A DNA stretch of 64,000 bases, taken from contig NC_039481.1 in assembly GCF_003590095.1 (NCBI RefSeq), positions 14,725,895-14,789,894 of the forward strand. Reading direction: 5' to 3'. This stretch comes from Trichoplusia ni (lineage: Eukaryota; Arthropoda; Insecta; Lepidoptera; Noctuidae). The notes under the pieces were generated by a model. It was given only the letters and a program-made list of their open reading frames with translations. It was not told the origin of the DNA and made no database searches. A program made the translations under genes and the position numbers. The first letter of the stretch is position 1; each line of letters opens with the position of its first letter. This document shows positions 49,186 to 60,922 of the stretch, one piece after another.

Positions 49186-50441
49186 CTGTCAAAAAGTCAT
49201 GTTCATTTTTTTTGTTTAATTTAATCCTTCAGCTTTATCTAATTATAATTATATATAAAGCAAATATATGTTATAAATTTCAATACTTTTTTTTAACAAA
49301 AAAACTTGCTCAATATTTCCTCGCCAATTCTTATCGAGCTTCGGACAATTTTGCTCGGTACGAAGGCACGTAGGTACATTCACACCCTCTCTGTCGTTTG
49401 ACATCGGCTGTCATAATATTTAACACAATCGGCTCTTATAAATATACCAACGGTGACGGCTGCGCAATAAACGACGCAGCGCTACATCAATACAAAGTCT
49501 ATTTTTGTATGCGATATTTTGATAAGCGATTTAATGAGAAAATGGTGCCAAAATAATTTCTGTTCAGTAAAGTTATCCGTTTAACGCCGATTATAGGGAA
49601 AACCATGATCAAAAACTTCAGTAATCAATATAGATTTCTTTGGATAAAGTCCGTGAAAGGTTTTTTAGGCGAATACAATACGAAAGCCGCCTATGATGAT
49701 AAAAACAATCAGATTATGATTCTTTTATCAAAAATCCATATCAATTTTTTCCTTCATAAAATATTTGTTAAATCACGTTCAGTTAGTCAAAATTTATCAC
49801 TGTGTAAAATACAAAATACCAGTAGACTAAAATAGCATAGGTTTAAATCCGTATTGTTCACCTATCAAAGAGAAATGAGCGATCCGTACAAATGCATGCC
49901 GAAATGGATTCGCGTTATTCGACGTTTCTATTAAATTCGAATAGAATAGTCACTATTTTGTATTGAAATTTTAGTGAATTTGGTAAATATTATTTGCATT
50001 TCATAAAAACAGATCATATACGATGTTTTATTTACTGACATGATTTTCGTTCATTTTAAATTTGAATGACTCTACTCAACAGTCTTTACCTCGTATTTTC
50101 AAACACCAAACATTGTGTCGTTTCATTACACGCCCTCTACCACGATCCATCAAAATAGCTCGGAGGCACTCCTTCAAAGTTACGTAGTAGAGATAATATT
50201 AACTCGAGTGTGAAAGCTTGGTACGAGTTTTGCTTCTAGTTTATGTCCTACAAGATGAGTGTCGTCACCTTTCACCGTTCTCTAGTAATTCCAAGTTAGT
50301 AATGATTAAACTGTCGGATTTCTCACGGTAACTCTGGTAGTAATTATAGTTGGCGAAATATATTATAGCTTGAAGTATGAAGTGTATTTTTGATGAATGA
50401 TTTTTTTATGTACATGTACCGAATTAGAGAAATATTGCCTT
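49186..50441. other. Presumed intron, no gene seen; one GC-richer patch
   Basis: The patch at 49440-49500 ('aacggtgacggctgcgcaat', 'aaacgacgcagcgctacatc') is richer in CpG than its surroundings and lies upstream of the minus-strand exon candidate, so it could hold its promoter. A 76-codon frame at 49605-49835 is unsupported. Confidence 0.4.
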
Positions 50442-50544
50442 AAATGATACAATGGTTTACTCACGCGTATGTATCAAAATCACCCGACTTGTTTTTGACC
50501 CAACTGGAGTCCTTAATCATGAGATGACGCGATTGTTCGCGCTG
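50442..50544. mobile_element. Left half of the 'ttactcacgcgta' MITE family
   Basis: It carries 'caatggtttactcacgcgta', 'cacccgacttgtttttgacc', 'agtccttaatcatgagatga' and 'cgcgattgttcgcgctg', matching the left two-thirds of the complete copy at 58195-58370. The right terminal repeat is absent, so it is truncated. Confidence 0.6.
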
Positions 50545-51070
50545 TTTTATTGAACATTTTTTCCTTGCCGTTATCACATCACAGAACAGCATTTCACTTT
50601 ACAACTAACTCTGGTAACACTATCATAGATAGTGCTAGTATTCGTCCATAAAATTAAGTATTTGAAATAAATAGCACAGTATACCACAAATACGTAAGAG
50701 ACTCATTATTCACAAAATAAAAAAAACAGCTGCATAGAAAAAAATCTTATAGCCTCAGTACCCGTTAATCTTCAACGGCGATAAGACCCTCGACAACCTA
50801 CACGGGCTCAGTAATATGGGCTAATGACTTCGGATTTAATAAGAGGCGTAATTTACAATATTAGGCTTAAATGTTGGGACTCCCGGTCCACACATTTTAA
50901 CGTGTCATTTGTAAGCTGAACATTACAACGTGTTAATTGTGGGTTTAATTGAGATGTCACCTCCTGGTTATAATGTATGTAAGTGGCATTTCTAGGTATT
51001 ATCAATGGTACTTAATATACCAGTTTAAGCAACTTTGTCTTCTTTGGGTGCATTTTACGAATGGATAAAT

Positions 51071-51190
51071 AAAACCGGTCAACTGCGAGTAGGACCCACG
51101 ACACTGATAGTTACGAGAAAATAGAGCGACGAAAAATTTTTGATTGCTGAGACACTAACAATATTTTTACTAGAATTTAATTTGAGACCA
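51071..51190 (+). repeat. 5' part of the 'ccggtcaactgcgag' repeat family, plus orientation
   Basis: It begins 'aaaaccggtcaactgcgagt' and continues 'aggacccacgacactgatag', as at 9101, then diverges. The distal 'tttttaccctttgggtac'-type end was not found, so the copy is either truncated or worn. Confidence 0.55.
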
Positions 51191-52479
51191 AACACCAATA
51201 ACAATACCTATTTTAAGAATAAAGTAGTAACAAGTCCATGGAAGAAATCTGTGGTTTCAACGAAGCATCGATCGGAGAGTACCTAAAAGTTTTCTAAATT
51301 CATTTTAAACTATGTAACACTGTGCTCTTCTCTCCTATCCTTTTCATCTTCTTTAACGTCGAATAATTAACCATGCACCTTATTTTAAACCGACAAGTGT
51401 AACCTACCTGCAAGCATTTACAAGAATTGAGTATAGTTTTATTCTTATTCTTTGCTCTACTATTTCTAGCAAATGTCGCACTACGAAGCTTCTCTATTAC
51501 GATTCGCAATTTTACAGCGTAATGGTCCAATTGGCCGAGACCGCACCTTTCGTTACCTTGCATATTTTTTGCTCCAAGACTTCTTCATTTACTTTTCGAT
51601 ATTGCGTTTTTAGATTCACTGCGTATTGCCTTTGTTTAATAGTATGTTTTATATGTTAGAAGTTTTTTTTTTGCAACTTATGTTAATACAAAATGGCGAC
51701 CAAAAAAAATACAAAAAAGATAGAGTTTTCAAAAACCTTGAAACCTTTCAACAAAACACAACTTACTAAATTGTAAAAAATATATAAAAAGGGTCTTTGT
51801 AGCCTTAACAGAAAACCGAACCATTTTTTGCGAGCTAAAGAAAAACTTATCAATTAAAAAGCAATACGGCTAAGTAAGAAAGTAATATGACTTGATGGAA
51901 ACGCCAATCAACTAATGCATTTACCGACAGCTAGCCAGTGACGTAAACTCTATAAATGACCCTTTACTCTAATAAGATCGGTCTAATATGGACACGGGTG
52001 TGTGCTGATGTCGGCTCTGTTTTACTTTGTAGGGTGGATATCGGTAGGTATAGGTATGGAGTACGTGGAACATGCATTGGAGAGATGATCGTCGGCTGTT
52101 TTGTTGGATACGATGGATCGGATATTCGATTGTGTTTTATCAAGTTACCAGTTGAATACGTACATTTTGATCTGTGTACTTCCTAAATATACTAGTCCTC
52201 TTACAAATACTTAGTACTCAGTATTTTACTAGATATCTCTCCTCTAATTTAATAATTGGAAAATTTATTTTAGAGATCTTATTGCCAAGTTCGTAGATTT
52301 ATTTTTGTTTTACTGTAGTTCTACTTGAGAACGTTGAAAATAAATACAAAATTTTAGCAATTTGTCGCTGAAATTTCAGTTAATGTTTGTACTACGTTTA
52401 TTTTCCCGAGAAGATTTATTTTGGTATTATTTTGAACGACTTTCACACCATGAAAATCCAAAATTTTATTGCAAGGGAT
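51191..52479. other. AT-rich presumed intron, no gene seen
   Basis: Frames at 51300-51563 (minus, 87 codons) and 51956-52186 (plus, 76 codons) show no recognisable domain. The second is Gly- and Val-rich with moderately GC-rich codons, but it lacks a splice donor or context and is left unannotated. Confidence 0.45.
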
Positions 52480-52629
52480 GTTTCACAACCATTTAAGTCT
52501 CATGCATAGAGACAACTCGAAACAAGCATTTGTCGACCACACAAATGCCGTACTCGGATATCGAACCCATGTTTCGTCTTGCACAGGGAGTCTATCTTGT
52601 TGACCTATAACACTCGACTATCCGTACAT
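52480..52629 (-). mobile_element. tRNA-derived SINE of a different family, minus orientation
   Basis: On minus, an A box TAGTCGAGTGT (reverse of 52610-52620) and a B box GGTTCGATATC (reverse of 52557-52567) lie at tRNA-like spacing. They are followed by a body with 'ggtcgacaaatgcttgtttc' and 'gagttgtctctatgcatg' on minus. The body differs from the SINE at 6176, so it is a separate family. The exact 3' end is unclear. Confidence 0.55.
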
Positions 52630-53182
52630 TCGAATCAGGAGTCAGCTGACTTCAGATTATCAGAAACCTTAGTTAAAATCGACCTAAAAACTCAAATATT
52701 ATTTTCACTTAACTTTTGTTACATTTTCGAGTATTAATACAAGCTTCCTAAATCATATCATCGTAAACCTCGTAATCCTATAGAATGTGACCTAAAATAT
52801 AAACCCGTAAATTTTTAAACTAATCCTCTTTTCATGTCATCCCGGCTTAACTGTGGTTTAGTAATGTGAAACATAAACCCTTGTCATCAGACTGTTTGTG
52901 GTTATTAATATCGTCAAATTTTCATATTTATGTTCGTTTGTTTGTTATAAATTATTAATTTATAAATATGTTTTTGTATCGTTTATAAAACATTTTGTGG
53001 TGTTTGATTGATAGTTCAATATTTAATTTACTCATTGAAATGAATTGGTTTGTTTAACATAATTGGGGTTATTAATAATTAATGTTATGAATTAAATTAA
53101 ATTGATTACTTTTTTAATATGATAAAAAGGCAGCGGGAACTAAATCACGAGTTAAATTCGACCAGTTCTTCCACTTCACTAC
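52630..53182. other. AT-rich presumed intron, nothing seen
   Basis: No frame or repeat could be supported. Confidence 0.5.
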
Positions 53183-53250
53183 TGATGGGTCCGAAACTAG
53201 TCGCGCACTCGCAATAAATACGCGTGAGTAAACCCCTGCATCATTCACTC
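53183..53250. mobile_element. Right end of the 'ttactcacgcgta' MITE family
   Basis: It contains 'gatgggtccgaaactagtcg', 'aataaatacgcgtgagtaaa' and 'cccctgcatcattcactcg', which are the right terminal inverted repeat of the family seen complete at 58195-58370. The left part is missing. Confidence 0.6.
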
Positions 53251-54320
53251 GTAAATATGTATCATCCTAATGAAAGTCAAAATTTGCGAAACATGGAAGT
53301 TATTCAAGATCAGTTTTTCTAAATATATTTTATTGACTAAATAGTTTTCATCGTCCTAAAAAAAATATGATAACAAAACTAGACAAAAACATGTTGTTCT
53401 GTTTGTTTAGCATACAAAGTAAAACGAAGCTATAACACCACTAAAATATTTAACAAAACCAACACTACAAATTCAAATCCAATTTCAATTCAGCTGCAAT
53501 CTACAACATATCGCAATTCAATACCAAAACCACCATTTGTCTTCTTAATGTCCGCGATATAATCTACATTCGGGCAACCTCGTAACATATACAATCAATA
53601 TGACGTATGATCCATTCACGTACTAATTGGGAACATTTCATCGTTGCAAAACATTTAATATTTACCTTTCGCGCCTCTAATGTCTGTTTATCTTTTATGC
53701 AATATCATTAAATGCTAACGACTGGTTTATGTGTTCGTATGGATAGCAACGAAACATATGGACACAATCAGATTTGTAAAATACTAAGACTTCATAAATT
53801 AAATGACTGTTTACCTAAAAAATAGATTTTTTGGACTTGATGCGGAGTTTACTGGGATTATTTAGTCAGATTGAGTTGTACGTATGTCTATAATTGAATA
53901 AAAAAATAAGAGGTTGCTGCTAGTGTATGTGATAAATTTGAAATTAAAAGTGAACTATACAAAACTCTTTGATCAACAATGTTCTAAAATATTCAGCATT
54001 TTAGAAAGTTAGATACATTAATTTCGGACATGACTGTATTTGTCGACTGTACACGATTTTAGTATGGGATTAAACTTTGAGGTTATGAAATGTCGCTGCG
54101 TTTGATGCTAAAGTGGATTTATCGTAATGACAGACATACGGATACAAGATTAGCAGATAACGTGTTGGTGAGCAGTGTTAGAAATAATGTTTTAATGTAG
54201 CTTAAATAAATTTAGTTACAGCGAGCATGGGAGGGTTAATATGTACGTTAGGATCATAATATTAATATCGCAATTATGGAAATAAAATGTAGGTAAATGG
54301 CTATCAAGATTTTTTGGACA
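53251..54320. other. AT-rich presumed intron, nothing seen
   Basis: No frame, RNA gene or repeat could be supported. Confidence 0.5.
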
Positions 54321-54460
54321 ATGTCTTCCAGTCTTACCGGATATAGGCTCACATGAAACGACTGTCCATCTGACCTCCTCTATCTAATACCCGGCAACGC
54401 GATACCTCTTAGAAATACTGGTTGTTAGTATTTCGGCTACTGATAACTGTAACGACTGTC
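54321..54460 (-). repeat. Worn copy of the 3551-type repeat, minus orientation
   Basis: On plus it reads 'tcttccagtcttaccggata', 'aaacgactgtccatctgacc' and 'tctaatacccggcaacgcga', parallel to the 44104-44260 copy but more diverged and lacking the 3' terminus with the ATG run. Confidence 0.5.
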
Positions 54461-55483
54461 TCAGATGTACAAATAATGTAACAAACAGGACATCAATGTG
54501 TTTAATGTAAAACATACAACTTGTACTAGGTACATGCCATGTTTAAACTGATCACAGACATATTTCAATTAAGTATTCCTTCTACGCATAGAGAGAAAAG
54601 GATTTCATCAAGAAGATAAGGCATCCTAATAAAATATGGCCCATATTTTAATATATGTTATATTACCAGACACAATTGATTATTTTTTTAATAGAAATAT
54701 GTAAATCATCTTCCAGGACCACTATTTCACATTTTATAATCAAAAAATGCTTTTTAACCTATTAGGTCTAAGTCCTATTAGGTAATAAGATTCTAAAGCT
54801 AACTAAACGAAGAATCTAGGCCACACTTTATAGAGTTAAAAAACCATATATACAAAAAACCTTAATCTAAACTATCGATTAACCTATAATCTTAATCCAC
54901 CTTCTCGTTAAACGTTAAAGACTTAATACATTAACTACACCTGATTACATTTACCACTTAATTATATCCGCAACACTTATAAAATCGGATCTAATTATGA
55001 TCGGACGGTAACTATGTTGAAATTCATATCAGTCTTGAGTCTTCACCCACCACGTAAACGAAGTGACATTTCTATAATCGCTTACGTCACTAGAAAGTGG
55101 TAAAATTCACGCAAATTACATTTTGTTTCGTTACATGCGAATGTTTGACATCAAAACTAATGATTTTCAAAACGTTTTTAGTTGGGTAAAGTTGTATCGA
55201 ATTAGTAAAGTCAATTCATATAAAAATGAAAATGTGTGAGAGTGACATATCTTTTCGTCAAGTGACGTTACTGCGGCTGTCGGTCCTACATATTTAAAGC
55301 GATTCTTATATCTTAGCGAGCAACGGATCGGTCAATGGAGAATGAAAATGAATTCTCTACATTCCCAGAGGAAAAGATGCATAGCTCTACTTTTTCGTGG
55401 CTTATTTTGTAGCGAGATAAATGCGTGAACATCATTAATAATTTATAAAATGGGTATTTCCTAATATAAATCACAGTTTGTTT
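54461..55483. other. AT-rich presumed intron, nothing seen
   Basis: A small 17-base near-palindrome 'cctattaggtctaagtcctattagg' (read in two halves, about 54758-54782) is the only structure noticed. Confidence 0.45.
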
Positions 55484-55740
55484 CACAAACGTTGTTTTGC
55501 CTAATAAATTATTTCTAGTTGTATTTTTAATGCCACATTATAAAAAAATAAAAACAAAAAAATTCGTCCAAAAAATATTTTTTTTTTTAGGTGAGCAACC
55601 CTTAACACTTAGGAGTATGAAAAATAGATGTTAGTCGATTCTCAGACCTAATGAATACGCATATAAAATTTGGTAAGAATCGGTAAAGCCGTTTCGGAGG
55701 AGTACGGTAACTAACATCGTGACACCGGAATTTTATCATA
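55484..55740 (-). mobile_element. Helitron-like element, family 2, worn copy, minus orientation
   Basis: The body matches 47305-47578 along most of its length ('aacgttgttttgcctaataa', 'aaaatagatgttagtcgatt', 'gccgtttcggaggagtacgg'). Both ends are degraded: the CTAG end is lost and the start cannot be fixed, so it is an older or truncated copy. Confidence 0.65.
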
Positions 55741-58194
55741 TTTCAATAAGTGTTTTTTTCAACAATATATTTGATTACAAATTGAAATAAAAAAGGAATT
55801 GTAAACAAAGACTTATTCGTTATATGTGAAACTCAGAAATAAGGACAACGACATAATAAGGCTAATCATTATTTATTTCGCTAAATTATTCCTTGCCAAA
55901 AAACAATTGTCACGCATTTTTATAGAAAAAAAACTATGTCAAGGCCTTTTCCAAGCAACTTCAATTCTAAATTACATTAGAATGTTATTTTCTCATCGTG
56001 TATAACTACTACAATCATTAAATATAGAGAGAACCAAAAACCTTTAAGTCTAAAAAAACAAAATTTCTAATCGAAAGACAACGGATAAACGGTACTAGAC
56101 CGGTTAGTAGCAAATACTCGTACATATTATTTTAAACCGGTCCAGTTAATAGTGCAATAGCACGATCTAACAGCTCGCTGTACGAATGTAATTTAAAATG
56201 ACGCGCCAATGATTAAATGGCGGGCAGATGTGTGTTTAGGTATTATATCAAACGGTACGCAGAACAATAAATTAATAGTTTCTGCCTAATATTTAGACAA
56301 TGGTTTTGATTAATGCAGAATTTTTGGAAACAATAATTTACTGTAATAAACGTTCGAGTTATTTTGAGTAGAGTTTTTTGTGGAACGTGTACTACGCGGG
56401 CCATTTTTTTGCTGCGTAGGTATATGTTTTGGTAAATTAATTACGTATGAGATAAATATTTGGGTTTTTCGACAGATTTCGAAGGTTCGTTTTCCAAATG
56501 ATTGATAATGATTTATCTTACTTAAACCCTAATAAACTGATATTGCGAATTATAATTTGAAATTTTCTACGTAATCATATTTGTTATTTAAATTAGATTA
56601 TTACTAATTACTTTTTTCTTAAGAAAAAAGAACGTGATAGGTCTTCAGTTAATTTATTTGGTTTTTAACCACATACACTATAGCTAATTACAGTTGTTTT
56701 AATTAATTTTAAACTTGCAAGTATTACGGAATTAAAGCCCTTTGCCATTAAAATTATAGCAATTAAAAATCTTTTACTCCTTGCCCTAGCCTTGTTTAAT
56801 TATGCTTTATTATGTTCTCGAGACCAAGCTTTCAGATATTTTTTCTCGTTTCAGTGCAGAGCATATTTTAATGAGAGATTAAAAAGATTCCAATTAATTC
56901 TGTTATTTACTTCAGTATTCTGGATTCTGGGATATCGGAACGTAATATAATAATCTTATGCTTGAATAATTCTAATACAACCAGCGTTGACTATTGACAG
57001 ATGATATTAATGTAGTTTTAAATTTAGAATTATTTTATTTGTAATGTATATTTCCATGTTTGTTTTTATTTATTTTATCGTTAATTTCTTCTTCGAGGAC
57101 AAAACAAAGTAGGCAAATAATAAAATGATTTTAATTAATAATTGTTTTGTATTACTCTTTGAGTATTTGCGGTATGTGTCATTAATGTTAGATAAGTTCC
57201 CACTGCGTTGGCGCAGACGTTAGGTGTCGTATTCAATTAATATCGAAAACAGTTATCCTTGGCGGTAGAATATTTATTTATTTTCAGCTTAATGGCATTT
57301 TAATTAGAAACATGATTTACTTTACACTGGTCTTAGCGGTAACAGACACCAGTATATATCTTAGAGCTTATATTGTTGTAAAATTATGTGTTGAAATAAA
57401 TTTAAACGTTTGTTAATTTGTTGTTATTTTATCATCTTAATATTTTAAATGCATGCGTAATATGCGGCTTGCAGTTTTGGTACTGTGTTCTCTTCTAAAA
57501 CTAACCTGAATAGACAATAGAATACGCTGTTAAAAATAATTTCCTTTTAGATTAAAACTTAAACAGAAGAAATTACGTCTACTTTTCTGTCATTTCGAAA
57601 CATTTTACTTTAACATTTCCTATTGACTCTAATGATTTTTAAAATCTCTCTTGGCCTAAAAAGCTGAAGTTTTTGCAACTTGCGAAAAAATGAAAGAAAT
57701 GGGTGTTTTTTTTTTGCGTAACTCACAAAAGAAAAAACTTTCAACAAGGGAGATTACCACATTAAAAACCAAACTGCGCAGTCATTTGGATTCAATAACG
57801 AAAATGTAAAACCTCCTTTTTAATTCCGGAAAATACGTCAGATATTTTAATCAATTATCATACGTGTAATTACAGTTTCATCAAAAAAAATCTTGGTTAA
57901 TTTTTTTCTCTATCATTTTGATACCAATTTATTCATATTGATGAATATTTTTTGTACATTTCTTTGTTAAATTTCGTAGAATTTCAATCACTTTGTAATG
58001 AATACGATGATTGGGTATTGTTCAATATTTTGCTATTAATTTCTCATTGTGTTTGAAGTTACAATGTACCTAGAGCTACTCAGTACTTAATATGAAGTAT
58101 TTTATAATGTATGTGTTGTTTGTTCTAAGTGACGTCATATTTAAGAACTATTTGAAGAAAATTCCGTAGTACCATAGTTACAAAAAGTTGTTAA
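55741..58194. other. AT-rich presumed intron, no gene seen
   Basis: No frame of note. A TGACGTCA palindrome lies at 58130. The stretch has many A and T runs and no recognised repeat. Confidence 0.5.
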
Positions 58195-58370
58195 ATAATG
58201 CAACGATTTACTCACACGTTGTTTTAAGGAGTATTTGACTAGTTTCGGGCCCAAGCAGAGTCCTTAATCATGAGCTGACGCGGTAAGTTTGCGAGTCGAG
58301 CTGGTGACCACAGAGACAAACTAGTCCAGCAATCCCGATAAATACGCGTTAGTGAACCGTTGCATCATTG
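58195..58370. mobile_element. Complete 176-bp MITE of the 'ttactcacgcgta' family
   Basis: The left end (ATAATGCAACGATTTACTCA, continuing to 'gactagtttcgggcc') is mirrored by the right end (ACTAGTCCAGCAATCCCGAT, then 'acgcgttagtgaaccgttgc'), forming long imperfect terminal inverted repeats of about 45-50 bases. The centre 'gagtccttaatcatgagctg' is shared with the 50442 copy. The element is non-coding. Its superfamily is unknown to me. Confidence 0.65.
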
Positions 58371-58939
58371 AATAATAAGTCATCCTCTCGAAAGCTACTA
58401 TTAAAATAGAATATTTATAACAAGTGTTGAATATCGCAATCCTTTCTTTATAGACCAGTTTTAACCAATCATATTTGTTGACAAAACATCACTAAAAGTG
58501 TCCCAAATTCCGTGTGGTCATGGACAATTAATCCGGAGTTTCGTCACACTATCCCACTAATCTATACGACTTAACGTATCTCAGATTACCCGTGACTACG
58601 CATTTGTGACGCGTTGTAATTCTAACATAGACATACAGCTAAGTACTGTAATTTATTTGATTATAGATGTTATCCCGAATATGATTGTTTGATGTGATTT
58701 GAATTCTATGCCCTCTACTCAAAGTACGTTTTTATATTTCCTTGAAAACGGATAAGAGCGAATTTGTTTAACAATCTGTCAAAATCAACCAGGTTTACCC
58801 AGCAATAAACAGATCAGAATAGAAATAAAAATAATTGGGCAGAAAATGCGAAGTCATTCAACGCTTTTCGTTCTTGAGGTATCATAACCGAAACAAATCA
58901 AAAACAACTTTACGTCGTGGACGTAGAGCACACTATTGT

Positions 58940-59110
58940 AATAGTTTTACAGAGAAAATACGGTGAAGCCGATACAAAGTGATATAAGCGCTCCCTAACG
59001 CGTTTAGCGTGTTTAGTGGACACGCGTAGGGCGCGATAAGTCACGCGGCGGCAACGTGGCGATAACGCCGTGACAACGTGGCAAAAACGTCGCGGGGACA
59101 TGGCGGGGTG
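58940..59110. other. CpG-rich patch, function unknown
   Basis: About 170 bases are dense in CpG ('acacgcgtagggcgcgataa', 'gtcacgcggcggcaacgtgg', 'acgtcgcggggacatggcgg') amid AT-rich DNA. The block carries an imperfect repeat of (g/a)caacgtggc. A 134-codon minus-strand frame (58910-59314) spans it but is rich in Arg, Cys and His with no domain, so it is more likely a by-product of GC content. A short plus-strand exon ATG-GCG-GG before a GTGAGG donor (about 59099-59106) is possible but gives phase 2, unlike exons A and B. It could be an alternative promoter or an old GC-rich insertion. Confidence 0.35.
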
Positions 59111-59656
59111 AGGTTGTCTCGGACATGATGCATAAAAGTTTAGAAGGAAGTGGTAGTCTCGCTCAGTGAGTGGGAATATTAAGAGATGGCGATCAAGCTT
59201 CCCATGCAAAAATAATTTGGTTGTTACTACCGCATAGATCCTCTTTCCATCATCATTATCATTTTGTCCTATTTTATCCAGCGTGCATTGGTGCCAGTGT
59301 TTCAATGTCTGCAACTATGTCTTAAGGACATATTACAGCTGATTCCGGTATACAAAAATATGTATGCTATCCCGCTTGGATGCTGGCTTTAAATATAGTA
59401 TAACTTTCAAAAGTTGTGTAATCTGTCAAGTTATCAGTATTATAGCGTAAAAGCATTTCCCTTCACCTGTCTTTGTTCCTTGGTATCGTCGATAGCACGT
59501 CACTCACACTATCGTCGCGTTGAAGTCGACGAGTTCAGATTATCTTGTAGGGTCAACGCCGAAAGTACGGACCGGACGGGAGAAAGGAAAATTCCAATTT
59601 CAAAAAGCTATCAGTTTTCGCTTCGTTCGTAATGTCTGAGAAAATAAAACCTTTTT

Positions 59657-59817
59657 TATACTAACTTTATAAAGCTGAAGAGTGTTTGTTTCAGTGTTAG
59701 ACAGTCCATCGAATTATTCCCACTTATCCCACAATATGATAAGTGGGGAGAAAAGTGTTCAATCTAAAACTTTCACTCTGGTTTAAAATACCAGACAAAG
59801 TCGCGCGCAAGAACTAG
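59657..59817 (+). mobile_element. Worn Helitron-like element, family 1
   Basis: The 5' 'tatactaactttataaagct' and 'gaagagtgtttgttt' and the 3' 'caaagtcgcgcgcaagaact' then AG match the family 1 ends, with CTAG before T. The centre is shortened to about half and altered ('ttcccacttatcccacaata'), so it is an internally deleted, older copy. Confidence 0.55.
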
Positions 59818-60087
59818 TTTTCTACTGATTTGAAGCCTAATTATTGATGTATTAGCTATCGACTGTTACCCAATTATAATTATCTAAACATAATGGTTAA
59901 AAACCTAACATTTAGAGCAATTACTAAAATCCTTGTTAATTACCTAATGATTTGCAAAAACTTCTAGATTAATAGCAAAAAACCAGCACTTAAGGCTTAT
60001 TATACAAAACATGTTTAATATCATACTAAAGTTTTATCAGTACATAATAAAAAAATGACAAACATTGTCAATTATTTGACAAACTAG
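59818..60087. other. AT-rich spacer between two Helitron-like elements
   Basis: Nothing was recognised. Confidence 0.5.
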
Positions 60088-60281
60088 TCCTACTATACTT
60101 CTAATATTGTAAACGCGAAACGTTGTATGAAAGGATGTATGGATGTTTGTTCCACTTTCACGCAGAAACCGCTAAACTAATTTAAACGAAACTTGGTACA
60201 CAGATAGTTTAAAACTAGGATTTTGTGACCCCGTGGGAACATTTTCGATTGGCAGCGGGCGGGCCCGTGAGCAACAGCTAG
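60088..60281 (+). mobile_element. Helitron-like element, third sequence type
   Basis: It runs from 'ctactatacttctaatattg' through 'gtatggatgtttgttccact', 'cacgcagaaaccgctaaact' and 'gaaacttggtacacagatag' to a 3' 'gtgagcaacagctag' before T. Its 3' tail is shared with family 1 while the body is shared with the minus-strand fragment at 22954-23065. It has no coding capacity. Confidence 0.6.
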
Positions 60282-60712
60282 TTTATTATAATTAACTACG
60301 TTAAAAACAAAAAGTAACCGCAAAGATCTTTACCCATTGATTTCTTGCCAAAAAACCAAGGAGTCGTGATTAAAATCGAACATTTTTCCCCTTCCCGACG
60401 CGGATTGATTTATAAAGGCCAAAAATAAACGAGAAAATTATGTTTGTATCTTTTATGCTAATCTTGGAATAAAAACATGGAGTATCGTAGCTGTAAGTAC
60501 GCAATTTGTTTGAGAATCCGTTGCTAGGTGAGATGAAACTGAGTAAATTGGATGGGTATCATTGGAATTCAGTTTACTTTGGGCATTTTGAGCATAATTA
60601 TTAGGAGTATTGGATCTCGTTCTCATTTGTTTATACGGTTATTTACATAGTAGGTACATTACTATAGGTAGATTTTGCATAAAGTTTTCTGGCCTTATGT
60701 TGCCTAAAAGAG
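60282..60712. other. AT-rich presumed intron, nothing seen
   Basis: No frame or repeat was supported. Confidence 0.5.
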
Positions 60713-60922
60713 AATAAATAAATAAATGCGGACAACATCACATACATTGTTCTGAACCCAAAGTAAGTTGCCGAAGCACTTGTGTTATGGAATTCAGATA
60801 CAACGAAGGTACCACAAACACCCAGACCCGAGACAATGTAGAAGAATGTTAATTTTTACATTGACCCGACCGGGGATCGAACCCGGGACCTCAGAGCTAG
60901 CGACACCTTGAAACCGGTGCGT
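60713..60922 (-). mobile_element. tRNA-derived SINE, minus orientation, 5' truncated
   Basis: This is the same family as 6176-6405 in inverse orientation. On plus it begins with the tail AATAAATAAATGCGGACAAC and contains the B box (reverse of 60873-60883). Similarity stops at 60922, just before the A box would occur; beyond it the sequence is unrelated ('cgtctcgaatagggtg'). Without the A box it should not be transcribed by Pol III on its own. Confidence 0.8.
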
